Positions 1 through 9,650 of a stretch of 35,428 nt of DNA are shown piece after piece. The translations under genes were made by a program, and so were the position numbers. Each line of letters begins with the position of its first letter. Position 1 is the first letter of the stretch. The notes beneath the pieces are model-generated. The model saw only the letters and a list, made by a program, of their open reading frames with translations, did no database searches and was not told the origin of the DNA. The stretch is from Syntrophothermus sp. DTU052. Lineage in GTDB: Bacteria; Bacillota; Syntrophomonadia; Syntrophomonadales; DTU052. Where the stretch lies: positions 1-35,428 of the forward strand of contig LFRU01000029.1 in assembly GCA_001512495.1 (NCBI GenBank). Direction: 5' to 3'.

Positions 1-354
1 CTGCTCAGAGGAGTGGACCGTCGTGAAGTTGAGCGGGGGATGGTACTGGCCAAGCCGGGTTCCATCAAGCCGCACACCAAGTTTAACGCCGAGGTATACG
101 TGCTGACCAAGGAGGAAGGCGGGAGGCACACTCCGTTCTTTCCGGGATACCGGCCCCAGTTTTATTTCCGTACCACGGACGTGACCGGTGTAATCAACCT
201 GCCGGAAGGGGTAGAGATGGTAATGCCCGGTGACAACATCCAGATGACGATCGAACTGATAACCCCGATAGCCATAGAAGAGGGTTTAAGGTTTGCGATC
301 CGTGAAGGTGGAAGGACCGTGGGCGCCGGGGTGGTTACCAGCATCAACGAATAA
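1..354 (+). CDS. tuf: Elongation factor Tu, C-terminal part (gene cut by window start)
   Basis: The reading frame is open from the first base and encodes the last 117 residues of EF-Tu, the GTPase that delivers aminoacyl-tRNA to the ribosome. The visible part covers the end of beta-barrel domain II ([20 protein letters not shown]) and all of domain III, including the hallmark HTPFF and [15 protein letters not shown] segments and the terminal [11 protein letters not shown] strand. The GTPase domain lies outside the window. Position directly upstream of rpsJ matches the usual str-S10 junction. The frame ends in TAA with no obvious intrinsic terminator after it. Confidence 0.98.
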   Translation: MLRGVDRREVERGMVLAKPGSIKPHTKFNAEVYVLTKEEGGRHTPFFPGYRPQFYFRTTDVTGVINLPEGVEMVMPGDNIQMTIELITPIAIEEGLRFAIREGGRTVGAGVVTSINE

Positions 355-594
355 ACCCGGGGAATGAAGGGCGTACTGTCAGGAGTTCCGGCTCGGGTGA
401 TACGGGTCACGGCGAGGTAACAGCTTGGGCCGGCGAGGCTGGAACGAAGTCAGTACAGCTCTAGGAAAGACCTAAGGTTTCTGGGTTAATTACCTATCAG
501 TCAAAGTTAAGGCTGAGAAGAAGGGGAAGTAGGCCTTTTCTCCTTAGTACGCCCGGGGCCGTGTACACGACAGCACTTAAGGAGGGACCATCAG
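355..594 (+). other. Gene-free, foldable leader region between tuf and rpsJ
   Basis: No credible coding frame is present in these 240 bases. They contain nested complementary segments: GTACTG at 373-378 with CAGTAC at 451-456; GTTCCGGC at 385-392 with GCTGGAAC at 438-445 (one G-U pair), continued by TCG/CGA after a bulge; and GTGA at 397-400 with TCAC at 407-410. A second hairpin spans about 508-546 (TAAG...CTTA outside, GAGAA-AAGG with CCTTTTCTC inside) and has no U-run after it. The SD of rpsJ (AAGGAGGG) closes the region. I infer an mRNA leader, possibly for autoregulation of the S10 operon. I could not place a confident promoter. Confidence 0.5.
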
Positions 595-906
595 GTGAAA
601 GGTCAGCAAAAAGTCAGAATTAGGCTGAAGGCGTTTGATCACAAACTGCTGGACCAGTCAGCCCAAAAGATAGTGGATACCGCGAAAAAGAATGGTTCGA
701 AGGTCTCAGGACCGGTGCCGCTTCCCACCGAGAGAAGTGTTTATACCATTCTCAGGTCACCACATGTGAATAAGGATTCTCGGGAACAGTTTGAAATGAG
801 AACCCACAAACGGTTAATCGATATATTAGATCCCAATCCCAAAACCATAGATGCCCTTATGCACCTGGACCTGCCTTCCGGTGTAGATATAGAGATTAAG
901 CTCTAA
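595..906 (+). CDS. rpsJ: 30S ribosomal protein S10 (NusE)
   Basis: This 103-residue protein matches S10 in length and sequence ([20 protein letters not shown] near the N-terminus, [20 protein letters not shown] in the middle, and [11 protein letters not shown] at the end). S10 sits in the 30S head and also acts as NusE in transcription antitermination. The start is GTG, placed 7 bases after a strong AAGGAGGGA-type SD. It is the first gene of the S10 operon here, preceded by a 240-base untranslated stretch. Confidence 0.98.
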   Translation: MKGQQKVRIRLKAFDHKLLDQSAQKIVDTAKKNGSKVSGPVPLPTERSVYTILRSPHVNKDSREQFEMRTHKRLIDILDPNPKTIDALMHLDLPSGVDIEIKL

Positions 907-942
907 ACCAGGGATTAGGAAGCTGATTTAGGAGGGAGAAAG

Positions 943-1581
943 GTGTCAAGAGCAGTCAAAAAGGGGCTGCTGGCCAGGAAGATAGGCATGACTCAGATCT
1001 TTACTGAGGACGGCCAGGCAGTAGCAGTTACTGCAATCGAAGCCGGCCCCTGTGTAGTAGTAAGGAAAAAGACTCCGGAGACAGACGGATACAGTGCAAT
1101 TCAGGTGGGTTTTGCGGGGATTAAGGAACGGAAGGTCAACCGTCCGGACCGGGGACAATTTACCAAGGCCCAACTTAAGCCTACCAGATGGCTGAGAGAG
1201 TTTAAGGTTGAAGATGCCAATCAATATGAGATCGGACAGGAAATCAAGGCCGATGTGTTTCAAGAGGGCGACTTGATTGATGTTACCGGGATCTCCAAAG
1301 GTAAGGGCTTCGCAGGAGGTATTAAGCGCCATAACTTCCACCGTGGTCCTATGGCACACGGTTCCAAATACCACCGCCGTCCCGGTTCGCTGGGGGCCAA
1401 AGGACCGGCACGAGTTTTTAAGGGCAGGAAGATGCCGGGCCGTCTGGGTGGAGAAAGAGTGACGGTGCAGCGACTGAAGATAGTAAAGGTTTACCCGGAG
1501 AAGAATGTCATCCTGGTCAAGGGTGCGGTACCGGGACCTCGCAGGGGGCTTCTTACTATAAGAAACTCGGTGAAGGCATAG
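943..1581 (+). CDS. rplC: 50S ribosomal protein L3
   Basis: The 212-residue product has the L3 N-terminal signature LLARKIGMTQIF and the central loop with KGKGFAGGIKRHNF and GSKYHRRPGSLGA, which reaches toward the peptidyl transferase centre, followed by KGRKMPGRLGGERVT. L3 is an early 23S assembly protein. The start is GTG after AGGAGGGAGAAAG. It is the second gene of the S10 operon, between rpsJ and rplD. Confidence 0.98.
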   Translation: MSRAVKKGLLARKIGMTQIFTEDGQAVAVTAIEAGPCVVVRKKTPETDGYSAIQVGFAGIKERKVNRPDRGQFTKAQLKPTRWLREFKVEDANQYEIGQEIKADVFQEGDLIDVTGISKGKGFAGGIKRHNFHRGPMAHGSKYHRRPGSLGAKGPARVFKGRKMPGRLGGERVTVQRLKIVKVYPEKNVILVKGAVPGPRRGLLTIRNSVKA

Positions 1582-1601
1582 GGTGAAGGAGGTTTACTAT
1601 C

Positions 1602-2225
1602 ATGCCCAAGGTAGCAGTATACAATATGGCAGGAGCCCAGGTCGGTGAAATGGAATTAAGTGACAGCGTTTTTGGGATTGAACCCAACGAGGCTGTAGTT
1701 CACCAGGTTGTCAAGGCTCAACTGGCCAACCGGCGGGTAGGGACCGCCTCCACCAAGACTCGGGGAATGGTCAGAGGTGGTGGAAGAAAGCCCTGGCGCC
1801 AAAAAGGCACCGGCCGCGCACGGGTCGGAAGCCGGCGCTCCCCGATCTGGCGGGGTGGAGGGACGGTATTTGGGCCCCATCCACGCGATTATTCTATCAG
1901 AATACCCAAAAAAGTTCGGAGATTGGCCCTAAAATCAGTGCTATCCGACAAGCTCAACAACGGAGAGATTGTGGTTTTGGAGGCCTTAAGCTTCGAGGAA
2001 CCAAAAACCAAACGTATAATAGAAGTCCTGAATGCCTTGAATGTGTTTGAAAAGGCCCTGGTTGTTACCGCTGACGGAGATATCAATGTTACCAAGTCAG
2101 CTCGGAACATCCCGGGAGTCAAACCGGTTAGAGCCGATTTTATCAATGTCTATGATCTTTTGGCTTACGACAAGCTTGTGATAACTAAAGACGCCGTAGC
2201 CAAGATGGAGGAGGTTTACGGTTGA
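1602..2225 (+). CDS. rplD: 50S ribosomal protein L4
   Basis: This 207-residue protein shows the L4 tunnel-loop sequence [20 protein letters not shown] followed by [17 protein letters not shown], which lines the peptide exit tunnel, and the C-terminal domain ending in [16 protein letters not shown]. In proteobacteria L4 is the S10-operon repressor; whether that applies here is unknown. It starts with ATG after an AAGGAGG SD, and its TGA stop shares one base with the ATG of rplW, so translation is probably coupled. Confidence 0.98.
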   Translation: MPKVAVYNMAGAQVGEMELSDSVFGIEPNEAVVHQVVKAQLANRRVGTASTKTRGMVRGGGRKPWRQKGTGRARVGSRRSPIWRGGGTVFGPHPRDYSIRIPKKVRRLALKSVLSDKLNNGEIVVLEALSFEEPKTKRIIEVLNALNVFEKALVVTADGDINVTKSARNIPGVKPVRADFINVYDLLAYDKLVITKDAVAKMEEVYG

Positions 2226-2515
2226 TGTCCAAAGAAGCTCGCGATATCATAATCAGGCCGGTGATAACCGAAAAAACCATGAGCCTGCTGGCGGAAAACA
2301 AGTATACCTTTCTGGTTGACAAACGCGCCAATAAGGTTGAGATTAAAAAGGCTATTGAAGAGATTTTTAATGTTAAGGTTGACCGGGTAACCACTATGAA
2401 CCTGCAGGGCAAGAAGAAGAGAATGGGGCGCTTTGAAGGCCGTAGGCCCAGTCGTAAAAAGGCTGTGGTCTTCCTGAAGCCCGGCCATAAGATTACGCTC
2501 TTCGAAGGAATGTAG
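2225..2515 (+). CDS. rplW: 50S ribosomal protein L23
   Basis: The 96-residue product matches L23 ([20 protein letters not shown] at the start, [20 protein letters not shown] in the middle, and [16 protein letters not shown] near the end). L23 lies at the tunnel exit and is the docking site for trigger factor and SRP. I chose the ATG that overlaps the rplD stop, about 10 bases after GGAGGAGG. A TTG one codon earlier is also possible. Confidence 0.97.
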   Translation: MSKEARDIIIRPVITEKTMSLLAENKYTFLVDKRANKVEIKKAIEEIFNVKVDRVTTMNLQGKKKRMGRFEGRRPSRKKAVVFLKPGHKITLFEGM

Positions 2516-2544
2516 CCCAATAGGTACCTAAGGAGGAATCGAAA

Positions 2545-3369
2545 GTGGGCATTAAAAAATATAAACCAACATCACCGGGCAAACGGCAGATGACGGTCCT
2601 TAGTTATGAAGAAATAACCAAAAAGGAGCCGGAAAAAAGCCTGCTGGCGCCTCTTACCAAAAGCGCGGGGCGAAATGTGAACGGGCGTATAACCGTACGC
2701 CATCGGGGAGGTGGGCACAAGCGCCGTTACCGGATTATAGACTTCAAACGTACCAAGGATGGGATCCCGGCCAAGGTAGCCGCCATTGAATACGATCCCA
2801 ACCGCTCCGCCAATATAGCTCTGATTCATTACGTAGATGGGGAAAAGAGTTATATACTGGCTCCTAACGGCTTAAAGGTCGGAAGTCAGGTCATGTCGGG
2901 ACCGGAAGCCGATATCAAGGTAGGGAATGCTCTCCCGTTGGCCAATATTCCGGTAGGTACCATGATACACAACATCGAACTCAAACCGGGGAAGGGCGGC
3001 CAGATAGTGCGTTCAGCCGGGGGAGTCGCCCAGCTCATGGCCAAAGAAGGCAACTATGCTCATATCCGGCTCCCTTCCGGCGAGGTGAGGCTGGTTCATG
3101 TTAAATGCCGGGCCACGATTGGTCAGGTGGGCAATCTGGATCACGAAAACGTAAGTATCGGTAAGGCCGGGCGGAACCGCTGGAAAGGTATCAGGCCTGC
3201 AGTTCGGGGATCAGTAATGAACCCGGTGGATCATCCCCACGGTGGAGGGGAAGGCCGGGCTCCAGTCGGCAGAAAATACCCGGTTTCTCCCTGGGGCAAG
3301 ATTGCCATCGGCGGCAAGACCAGGAAGAAGAAACCGTCGGATAATATGATTGTCAAGAAACGCAAGTAG
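2545..3369 (+). CDS. rplB: 50S ribosomal protein L2
   Basis: This 274-residue product is a full-length L2, with the N-terminal [15 protein letters not shown], the RNA-binding OB-fold ([20 protein letters not shown]) and the conserved C-terminal [18 protein letters not shown]. That last segment contains the histidine loop near the peptidyl transferase centre and subunit bridge. GTG start, 6-7 bases after AAGGAGG. Confidence 0.98.
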   Translation: MGIKKYKPTSPGKRQMTVLSYEEITKKEPEKSLLAPLTKSAGRNVNGRITVRHRGGGHKRRYRIIDFKRTKDGIPAKVAAIEYDPNRSANIALIHYVDGEKSYILAPNGLKVGSQVMSGPEADIKVGNALPLANIPVGTMIHNIELKPGKGGQIVRSAGGVAQLMAKEGNYAHIRLPSGEVRLVHVKCRATIGQVGNLDHENVSIGKAGRNRWKGIRPAVRGSVMNPVDHPHGGGEGRAPVGRKYPVSPWGKIAIGGKTRKKKPSDNMIVKKRK

Positions 3370-3395
3370 CTCTGAAAGGGAGGTTACAAGCTGGA

Positions 3396-3680
3396 ATGGG
3401 CAGATCTCTTAAAAAAGGCCCCTATTGCGATGAAAAGCTGCTGAAAAAGGTAGAACTCATGAACGATACAGGTGAAAAACGTGTTGTCAAAACCTGGTCG
3501 CGGCGTTCCACCATTATGCCTCAAATGATTGGACACACACTGGCAGTTCATGATGGACGCAAGCACATCCCGGTATATATAACCGAGGACATGGTCGGAC
3601 ACAAGCTGGGAGAGTTTGCTCCCACCAGAACCTACCGGGGACATGCGGGCAAGTCGGAAAGGACCAGTAGAAGAGGATGA
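3396..3680 (+). CDS. rpsS: 30S ribosomal protein S19
   Basis: The 94-residue protein carries the S19 signatures [52 protein letters not shown] and [13 protein letters not shown]19 is in the 30S head next to S13 and contacts A-site tRNA. ATG start, with the GGGAGG SD somewhat distant (about 12 bases). Its stop overlaps the ATGA just upstream of rplV. Confidence 0.98.
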   Translation: MGRSLKKGPYCDEKLLKKVELMNDTGEKRVVKTWSRRSTIMPQMIGHTLAVHDGRKHIPVYITEDMVGHKLGEFAPTRTYRGHAGKSERTSRRG

Positions 3681-3694
3681 GGGGAGGTAATGGT

Positions 3695-4030
3695 GTGCAG
3701 GCACGAGCGACAGCCAGATTTGTTCGAGTATCACCGCTCAAAGCCCGGCAGGTTGTGGATCTGATCCGGGGCAAGGATGTGCGTGAGGCTCGAGCGATCC
3801 TCAAGTATACCAACAAGAAGGCGGCACCGCTGATTGCCAAGGTGATGAATTCCGCGGTAGCCAATGCCGAACACAATTTTGATATGGATTCCGAAGACCT
3901 TTATATAGCAGAAATATATGTTAATGAGGGGCCAAGCCTGAAAAGGATTAAACCCAGGGCCTACGGTCGGGCTGACATAATGAAGCGTCGCACCAGTCAC
4001 ATAACCGTAGTGGTCAAAGAAAGGGCGTGA
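3695..4030 (+). CDS. rplV: 50S ribosomal protein L22
   Basis: This matches L22 from [20 protein letters not shown] through [16 protein letters not shown] to the tunnel beta-hairpin region [20 protein letters not shown]. The frame is open upstream to an ATG at 3677 overlapping the rpsS stop, but GGGGAGGT at 3681-3688 is correctly spaced only for the GTG at 3695. That start gives 111 residues, the usual family length. L22 lines the exit tunnel opposite L4. Confidence 0.96.
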   Translation: MQARATARFVRVSPLKARQVVDLIRGKDVREARAILKYTNKKAAPLIAKVMNSAVANAEHNFDMDSEDLYIAEIYVNEGPSLKRIKPRAYGRADIMKRRTSHITVVVKERA

Positions 4031-4034
4031 TTTA

Positions 4035-4709
4035 GTGGGGCAGAAGGTTCACCCCAAAGGATTTCGATTAGGGATTACCAGAGGATGGGATTCGCGCTGG
4101 TATGCAGACCGTGATTTTACGGAACTCCTCCATGAGGACTACAGAATACGCAAGTATGTCAAGGAAAAGTTTTACGCCGCCGGGATATCTTCCGTGGAGA
4201 TTGAAAGAACCGGCAACCGGGTTAAGGTTTCAATTAATACCGCCAAACCCGGGATCCTCATTGGACGTGGAGGTACTGAGGTAGAAAAACTGAAGGCTGA
4301 TCTGGCAAAGCTTACCGGCAAAAATGTGAGTATCAATATTGTTGAGATTAAACGTCCGGAATTGGATGCCCAGATCGTAGCCGAGAATGTAGCGACCTCT
4401 TTAGAGAGAAGGATTGCCTTTCGGCGGGCGATGCGTCAGGCATTGGGGCGAACCATACGCGCCGGGGCCAAGGGCATGAGGATTGCGGTGTCCGGGCGCC
4501 TCGGTGGGGCTGAGATCGCGCGGACTGAATGGCTGGCTGAGGGCAGGGTCCCCCTTCATACCCTCCGGGCTGATATCGATTTTGGTTTCGCGGAGGCCAA
4601 CACCACTTACGGCAAAATTGGCGTTAAAGTGTGGATCAACCGGGGCGAGGTTATGGCTCAGCCCAAACGCATGACCCCCGTTAAGGCTGGAGGGGAGGAA
4701 CAAGAATAA
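4035..4709 (+). CDS. rpsC: 30S ribosomal protein S3
   Basis: The 224-residue protein begins with the universal [20 protein letters not shown], has a KH type-2 RNA-binding domain with [16 protein letters not shown], and the C-terminal S3 domain ([31 protein letters not shown]). S3 forms part of the mRNA entry site and helicase. GTG start four bases after the rplV stop. The TAA stop shares a base with the ATG of rplP. Confidence 0.98.
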   Translation: MGQKVHPKGFRLGITRGWDSRWYADRDFTELLHEDYRIRKYVKEKFYAAGISSVEIERTGNRVKVSINTAKPGILIGRGGTEVEKLKADLAKLTGKNVSINIVEIKRPELDAQIVAENVATSLERRIAFRRAMRQALGRTIRAGAKGMRIAVSGRLGGAEIARTEWLAEGRVPLHTLRADIDFGFAEANTTYGKIGVKVWINRGEVMAQPKRMTPVKAGGEEQE

Positions 4710-5143
4710 TGTTGATTCCGAAGCGAGTTAAGTATAGAAGGCAGCATAGGCCGTTTATAAAAGGGGAAGCCACCAAGGGCAATACCGTGACTTACGGAGA
4801 ATATGGCCTGCAGGCTCTGGATCCCGGTTGGATTACCAACCGCCAGATTGAGGCGGCTAGAATTGCGATTACCCGCTATGTAAAGCGGGGAGGCAAAGTC
4901 TGGATCAAAATCTTCCCGGACCGCCCGTTAACCGCAAAGCCGGCTGAGACCCGTATGGGAAAAGGGAAAGGCGCACCGGAGTACTGGGTGGCCCCGGTCA
5001 AGCCGGGCCGGGTCATGTTTGAACTGGCTGGAGTAAGTGAAGAGGTGGCCAAGGAAGCCATGAGGTTGGCAGCACATAAACTGCCGGTCAGGTGCAGGTT
5101 TATCAAAAGAGATGAAATGGGTGGTGAGGCTGGTGAAGGCTAA
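4709..5143 (+). CDS. rplP: 50S ribosomal protein L16
   Basis: The 144-residue product has the L16 hallmarks [35 protein letters not shown] and [20 protein letters not shown], plus the C-terminal [14 protein letters not shown]16 organises the tRNA-binding side of the 50S near the A site. Its ATG overlaps the rpsC stop by one base, and its own 3' end overlaps rpmC by 11 bases, so the three genes look translationally coupled. Confidence 0.98.
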   Translation: MLIPKRVKYRRQHRPFIKGEATKGNTVTYGEYGLQALDPGWITNRQIEAARIAITRYVKRGGKVWIKIFPDRPLTAKPAETRMGKGKGAPEYWVAPVKPGRVMFELAGVSEEVAKEAMRLAAHKLPVRCRFIKRDEMGGEAGEG

Positions 5144-5336
5144 GAAGATGGCGGAACTGACCGATGAGGAACTGCAGAAGAAAGTTCGAGACTATAAAGA
5201 TGAGCTGTTCAATCTTAGGTTTCAATTAGCCACCGGGCAATTGGATAATCCCATGAGGATCGGGGAAGTCCGTAAAAACATTGCCCGGGCCAAGACGGTC
5301 TTGAGGCAGCGACAATTACAGGGACGTAGTGTCTAG
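5133..5336 (+). CDS. rpmC: 50S ribosomal protein L29
   Basis: Residues such as [20 protein letters not shown] and [20 protein letters not shown] identify the two-helix L29. I chose the GTG at 5133 because it gives the standard N-terminus ([13 protein letters not shown]), the usual 67 residues, and follows a GGTGAGG SD. A longer in-frame ATG at 5112 would add atypical residues encoded within rplP. L29 sits near the tunnel exit beside L23. Confidence 0.95.
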   Translation: MKAKKMAELTDEELQKKVRDYKDELFNLRFQLATGQLDNPMRIGEVRKNIARAKTVLRQRQLQGRSV

Positions 5337-5346
5337 AGGAGGTTGG

Positions 5347-5619
5347 ATGGTGGCTGAGAACAGGGGACAGCGAAGGGTAAAAATTGGTAAAGTAGTCAGC
5401 AATAAGATGGATAAAACCGTTACGGTGCGCATCGACTCCGTGGTGCAGCACAGTCTATACAGGAAGACCATCAGGCGGAGCAAAAAGTACAAAGCTCACG
5501 ATGAGAACAACCAGTGCAATATTGGGGACCTGGTGAAAATCATGGAAACCCGCCCCTTGAGTAAACACAAAAGGTGGAGAGTAGTCGAGGTGCTGGAGAA
5601 AGCCAAGACCTTACAATAG
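5347..5619 (+). CDS. rpsQ: 30S ribosomal protein S17
   Basis: This is about 90 residues of OB-fold protein S17 with [20 protein letters not shown], the [19 protein letters not shown] loop and [21 protein letters not shown]17 is a primary 16S-binding protein. A GAGGAGG SD at 5336-5342 supports the ATG at 5347 or the adjacent GTG at 5350. The frame is open further upstream into rpmC, but that extension is not S17-like. Confidence 0.96.
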   Translation: MVAENRGQRRVKIGKVVSNKMDKTVTVRIDSVVQHSLYRKTIRRSKKYKAHDENNQCNIGDLVKIMETRPLSKHKRWRVVEVLEKAKTLQ

Positions 5620-5641
5620 TGGCTGAAAGGAGGTTGCCGCA

Positions 5642-6010
5642 GTGATCCAGCCTCAAACGATGCTGCGTGTCGGCGACAATACAGGTGCAAAAAAGATAAT
5701 GTGCATAAAGGTACTGGGGGGCTCCCTCAGAAGATATGCCAGTGTTGGCGATGTTATTGTGGCTTCAGTGAAGGAGGCCGGTGTTGGAGGCGTAGTCAAG
5801 AAGGGTGATGTAGTCAAGGCGGTAATAGTCCGCACCCGCAAAGAGATACGCCGCCCCGACGGTTCCTATATCCGGTTCAGTGAAAATGCAGCGGTGATAA
5901 TCGATGATAACAACAACCCCAAGGGTACTCGAATATTTGGACCGGTAGCGAGGGAACTGAGGGATCGGAATTTTATGAAGATAGTTTCACTGGCCCCCGA
6001 GGTTTTATAA
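5642..6010 (+). CDS. rplN: 50S ribosomal protein L14
   Basis: The 122-residue product is a canonical L14 ([60 protein letters not shown]). L14 forms intersubunit bridges and is the binding site of the silencing factor RsfS. GTG start after AAAGGAGG. It follows rpsQ by 22 bases. Confidence 0.98.
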   Translation: MIQPQTMLRVGDNTGAKKIMCIKVLGGSLRRYASVGDVIVASVKEAGVGGVVKKGDVVKAVIVRTRKEIRRPDGSYIRFSENAAVIIDDNNNPKGTRIFGPVARELRDRNFMKIVSLAPEVL

Positions 6011-6027
6011 AGCGGAGGTGATTACAC

Positions 6028-6351
6028 TTGGGCCAGAAAGTTCGTTTAAAAAAGGGAGATACCGTTTTAGTTTTAGCCGGCAAGGATGCCGGAAGCAAGG
6101 GTAAAATCCTCAAGGTTACTCCCGATAAAGGGAAAGTGGTAATAGAGGGAGTCAATAGAGTAAGGAAACACCAAAGGCCTACCCGCGCATTGCCGCAGGG
6201 AGGAATCCTCCGCATTGAAGCAGCACTGGATGCCTCCAATGTGATGCTGGTATGCAACAAGTGCGACCGACCGACCAGAATCGGGATCAAGATACTGGAT
6301 AACGGTGATAGGGTTAGATGCTGCAAGAAGTGCGGCGAGATTTTGGAATAA
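6028..6351 (+). CDS. rplX: 50S ribosomal protein L24, zinc-ribbon type
   Basis: This 107-residue L24 carries the KOW motif region (KKGDTVLVLAGKDAGSKGKI) and the IEGVNRVRKHQRPT segment. The C-terminus keeps a four-cysteine ribbon (C76, C79, C98 or C99, C102), as seen in many clostridial L24 proteins and likely to bind zinc. L24 initiates 23S folding. TTG start, with GCGGAGGTGATT upstream as SD. Confidence 0.97.
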   Translation: MGQKVRLKKGDTVLVLAGKDAGSKGKILKVTPDKGKVVIEGVNRVRKHQRPTRALPQGGILRIEAALDASNVMLVCNKCDRPTRIGIKILDNGDRVRCCKKCGEILE

Positions 6352-6369
6352 GGCTGAGGAGGCTTGAGC

Positions 6370-6912
6370 GTGGTACGAATTAAAGAGCAATACTTGAATG
6401 AAATGGTACCAAAACTTATGGAGAAATTCGCGTACCGCAATGCCATGCAGGTACCAAAAATAGAAAAGGTGGTTCTTAACATGGGGGTAGGCGAAGCCAT
6501 CCAGAACCCCAAGAGCCTTGATGGGGCGGTAGCGGATCTCACAGCCATCTCCGGGCAAAAACCGGTAATCACCAAGGCCAAGGCTTCCATCGCCGGATTC
6601 AAATTAAGGGAAGGAATGTCCATCGGCTGTAAAGTAACCCTGCGTGGGGACCGCATGTATGATTTCCTGGATAAGTTGATTAACGTCGCCCTACCCCGGG
6701 TGCGGGATTTCCGGGGAGTGTCGCCCAAGGCCTTTGACGGTCGGGGAAACTACACCCTGGGGATAAAGGAGCAGTTGATATTTCCCGAGATTGACTATGA
6801 TAAGATTGATAAGATTCGGGGGTTGGAGGTGGTTATTGTAACCACCGCCAAGACTGATGAAGAAGCGAGAGAACTTCTGAAATTAATGGGTATGCCCTTT
6901 AGGGAGCAGTAA
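6370..6912 (+). CDS. rplE: 50S ribosomal protein L5
   Basis: The protein is L5 ([76 protein letters not shown]). L5 binds 5S rRNA and forms the bridge to S13. I chose the GTG at 6370, exactly seven bases after AGGAGG. The in-frame TTG at 6364 is too close to the SD. The result is 180 residues, the standard length. Confidence 0.97.
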   Translation: MVRIKEQYLNEMVPKLMEKFAYRNAMQVPKIEKVVLNMGVGEAIQNPKSLDGAVADLTAISGQKPVITKAKASIAGFKLREGMSIGCKVTLRGDRMYDFLDKLINVALPRVRDFRGVSPKAFDGRGNYTLGIKEQLIFPEIDYDKIDKIRGLEVVIVTTAKTDEEARELLKLMGMPFREQ

Positions 6913-6923
6913 GGAGGGAAGGC

Positions 6924-7109
6924 ATGGCGAAAAAATCGATGATAGCCAAACAGAAGAGAACCCCCAAGTTTAAGGTTCGTGAGTATAATCGATGCCGTGT
7001 TTGTGGGAGACCCAGGGCCTACATGCGCAAGTTTGGGATCTGCCGTATCTGTTTCCGGCAGATGGCCCACCGGGGTGAAATACCAGGCATAACCAAGGCC
7101 AGTTGGTAG
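6924..7109 (+). CDS. rpsN: 30S ribosomal protein S14, short zinc-binding type (S14Z)
   Basis: The 61-residue protein has the zinc ribbon of type Z S14 (C24, C27, C40, C43, in [20 protein letters not shown]), followed by the conserved [17 protein letters not shown] tail. It binds the 30S head with S10 and S3. ATG start after AAGGAGG. The zinc-free longer paralogue found in some Firmicutes is not in this window. Confidence 0.98.
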   Translation: MAKKSMIAKQKRTPKFKVREYNRCRVCGRPRAYMRKFGICRICFRQMAHRGEIPGITKASW

Positions 7110-7132
7110 TGGTAATAGAAGGAGGTTGAACT

Positions 7133-7531
7133 ATGGTCACGACAGACCCAATCGCCGATTTTCTGACCCGGATAAGAAATGCAAACATGGTCTCACATCC
7201 CACGGTGGAGATCCCGGGATCGAAGATGAAGTTGGCGATTGCTGCCATACTGAAGGACGAGGGCTATATCAAGGATTTCGAATTCATCGAAGACGGGAGA
7301 CAGGGCATAATTCGTGTCTATCTGAAGTATGGTCCCAACCGTGAAAAAGTCATTACGGGTATTAAGAGAATAAGCAAACCGGGACTCCGGGTGTATGTCA
7401 ATAAGGATAATATACCCAGGGTTCTGGGTGGATTCGGAACAGCAGTCATTTCCACCTCCCGCGGTCTGATGACGGACAAAAGGGCGCGCAAAGAAGGAGT
7501 AGGTGGAGAGGTCGTTTGTTATATCTGGTAA
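7133..7531 (+). CDS. rpsH: 30S ribosomal protein S8
   Basis: The 132-residue product matches S8 from the first residues ([19 protein letters not shown]) to the end ([26 protein letters not shown]). S8 nucleates the 30S central domain and is the spc-operon repressor in E. coli. ATG start seven bases after an AGAAGGAGGTT SD. Confidence 0.98.
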   Translation: MVTTDPIADFLTRIRNANMVSHPTVEIPGSKMKLAIAAILKDEGYIKDFEFIEDGRQGIIRVYLKYGPNREKVITGIKRISKPGLRVYVNKDNIPRVLGGFGTAVISTSRGLMTDKRARKEGVGGEVVCYIW

Positions 7532-7549
7532 CGGAGGAGGCTAAGCAAG

Positions 7550-8089
7550 GTGTCACGCATAGGAAAGCGGCCCATAGACCTTCCCTCTGGTGTCGAGGTA
7601 ACCCTGGATGAAGGGAGTATTACCGTTAAGGGCCCCAGGGGCGTTCTACAACGACAGATTCCAGCTGGTGTCAGCGTGTCTCAGGAAAACGGCCAGCTGA
7701 TAGTCACCAGAGCCAGCGATGTAAGAAAGCACCGTTCACTGCACGGTTTGACCCGAGCCCTGATCGCCAACATGGTCGAGGGTGTTGAAAAAGGTTTTGA
7801 AAAGAGGCTAGAATTAGTCGGTACCGGATATCGGGCCACCGTCCAGGGGAAAAAGCTGGTTTTGAGTGTGGGTTATTCACACCCGGTGGAGTTTGAACCA
7901 CCTGAGGGTATTCAATTTGAAACCCCGGCCGCCAACCGGATAGTCATCAGAGGGATTGACAAGGAAAAGGTGGGCAACATAGCAGCTACCATCAGAGAAG
8001 TCCGCAAGCCGGAACCCTATAAGGGCAAAGGCATTAAATATGAAGATGAGAAGATCAGGCGCAAGGCTGGCAAGGCCGGTAAGAAGTAA
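7550..8089 (+). CDS. rplF: 50S ribosomal protein L6
   Basis: The 179-residue protein has both repeated L6 domains ([28 protein letters not shown], then [20 protein letters not shown]) and the C-terminal [21 protein letters not shown]6 sits near the sarcin-ricin loop at the GTPase centre. GTG start after GGAGGAGG. Note that GTG, not ATG, is the only sensible start here. Confidence 0.98.
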   Translation: MSRIGKRPIDLPSGVEVTLDEGSITVKGPRGVLQRQIPAGVSVSQENGQLIVTRASDVRKHRSLHGLTRALIANMVEGVEKGFEKRLELVGTGYRATVQGKKLVLSVGYSHPVEFEPPEGIQFETPAANRIVIRGIDKEKVGNIAATIREVRKPEPYKGKGIKYEDEKIRRKAGKAGKK

Positions 8090-8112
8090 AGGGAGAAAGG
8101 AGTGGCACGGAA

Positions 8113-8481
8113 TTGATTAAAAAGCCGAGCCGTAATCGACTGCGGATAGGTAAGCATAAAAGAATACGCCGCAAGGTGTGGGGAACTCCTGAAAAACCGA
8201 GGCTATGCGTCTTTCGCAGCCTGAATCATATTTATGCCCAGGTGATCGATGATGTTAATCATAATACGCTGGTAGCAGCGTCCACCCTGGAACCGGAAGT
8301 GCGGGAGAAAATCAGGGACGGAAACAAAATGGATGCGGCCAAAGCAGTAGGAGCAGCGGTGGCCAACAAAGCTCTGGCTAAAGGTATTACTCAGGTAGTC
8401 TTTGACCGCAACGGTTACAAGTATCACGGGAAAATAGCGGCTCTGGCCGGTGCGGCCAGAGAGGTCGGGCTAAAGTTTTAG
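8113..8481 (+). CDS. rplR: 50S ribosomal protein L18
   Basis: This 122-residue L18 contains [28 protein letters not shown] and the closing [26 protein letters not shown] segment. L18 binds 5S rRNA with L5. The TTG at 8113 is about ten bases after AAAGGAG, and no ATG or GTG in frame is better placed. Confidence 0.97.
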   Translation: MIKKPSRNRLRIGKHKRIRRKVWGTPEKPRLCVFRSLNHIYAQVIDDVNHNTLVAASTLEPEVREKIRDGNKMDAAKAVGAAVANKALAKGITQVVFDRNGYKYHGKIAALAGAAREVGLKF

Positions 8482-8497
8482 CTACAAGGAGGGAACC

Positions 8498-8998
8498 ATG
8501 ATCGAAAAGGAACAAAACGCACCGGAACTTGTTGAAAAGGTAGTAACCGTAAGGCGAGTAGCCAAAGTGGTAAAGGGTGGGCGTCGCTTCAGCTTCAGTG
8601 CCGTAGTCGTGGTTGGCGACGGCGAAGGCCGGGTCGGTGCCGGGCTTGGTAAAGCGGGTGAGGTGCCGGAGGCTATTAGGAAGGGCGTTGAGGACGCCAA
8701 GAAGAACATGATTGAGGTCCCCATGAGGGGAACCACCATCACCCATGATATCATTGGAGTATTCGGCGCCGGTAAGGTTTTACTGAAGGCAGCCGCACCC
8801 GGTACCGGTGTTATTGCCGGGGGTCCGGTCAGAGCCGTACTGGAAGCTGCCGGAATCAAAGACGTTCTGACCAAGTCTTTGGGGTCCTCCAATGCCAACA
8901 ACATGGTACGGGCTACCATGGAAGGTCTGAAATCTTTGAAACGGGCCGAAAACGTAGCCCGGCTGCGAGGCAAAACCATTCAAGAAATCATAGGCTAG
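8498..8998 (+). CDS. rpsE: 30S ribosomal protein S5
   Basis: The 166-residue product shows the S5 double-stranded RNA-binding domain ([20 protein letters not shown]-like region, [20 protein letters not shown]) and the C-terminal domain ([38 protein letters not shown]). S5 acts at the mRNA entry channel and in decoding fidelity. ATG start after AAGGAGGGAACC. Confidence 0.98.
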   Translation: MIEKEQNAPELVEKVVTVRRVAKVVKGGRRFSFSAVVVVGDGEGRVGAGLGKAGEVPEAIRKGVEDAKKNMIEVPMRGTTITHDIIGVFGAGKVLLKAAAPGTGVIAGGPVRAVLEAAGIKDVLTKSLGSSNANNMVRATMEGLKSLKRAENVARLRGKTIQEIIG

Positions 8999-9010
8999 GA
9001 GGTAGTTGCT

Positions 9011-9193
9011 TTGGGTAAAATGCTCAAGATAACCTGGGATAGAAGCACAATTGGACAAGTAAAATCCCAGAGAGCTACTATAAGGAGTTTGGGACTCAAA
9101 AAACTGAACCAAACCGTGATCAAGGAGGATACTCCGCAGATCCGGGGAATGATCAGCAGAGTGCGGCACCTGGTTACGGTGGAAGAGGTTTAG
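9011..9193 (+). CDS. rpmD: 50S ribosomal protein L30
   Basis: The 60-residue protein is L30 ([56 protein letters not shown]). The TTG at 9011 follows AGGAGGTAG by about six bases. The ATG at 9020, three codons later, is the alternative. It lies between rpsE and rplO as in most spc operons. Confidence 0.97.
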   Translation: MGKMLKITWDRSTIGQVKSQRATIRSLGLKKLNQTVIKEDTPQIRGMISRVRHLVTVEEV

Positions 9194-9209
9194 CTTAAGG
9201 AGGTCAAGG

Positions 9210-9650
9210 ATGAAACTTCATGATTTGCAATCTCCTGCCGGCACGGTCCACAGACGGAAACGGGTTGGGCGGGGTACCGGCTCAGGTCATGGCAAGACAT
9301 CAACCAGAGGTCACAAAGGGCAGAAAGCCCGCTCCGGGGGTGGAGTAAGACCCGGGTTTGAAGGCGGGCAGATGCCTTTACAGAGAAGGATACCCAAGCG
9401 AGGATTCACCAATATATTTAAGAAGAACTACAGCATTGTTAACGTCAAGGACCTGGAAAGGTTTGACGACGACACGGTTGTTACCCCCGCTCTGCTGATA
9501 GAGAGTGGTTTAATAAAATCAGTCCAGGATGGAGTCAAGGTTTTAGGTGACGGGGAACTGACCAAGAGGTTGGTGGTAAAGGCCCACAAGGTCAGCCGGA
9601 CGGCGGAAAGCAAAATTGCCGCCAGGGGTGGCCGGATAGAGGTGATATAA
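9210..9650 (+). CDS. rplO: 50S ribosomal protein L15
   Basis: This 146-residue L15 begins with [20 protein letters not shown], followed by the glycine- and arginine-rich extension ([38 protein letters not shown]) that threads into 23S rRNA, and a compact C-terminal domain ending in [15 protein letters not shown] after AAGGAGGTC. Its TAA stop is immediately followed by the TTG of secY. Confidence 0.98.
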   Translation: MKLHDLQSPAGTVHRRKRVGRGTGSGHGKTSTRGHKGQKARSGGGVRPGFEGGQMPLQRRIPKRGFTNIFKKNYSIVNVKDLERFDDDTVVTPALLIESGLIKSVQDGVKVLGDGELTKRLVVKAHKVSRTAESKIAARGGRIEVI

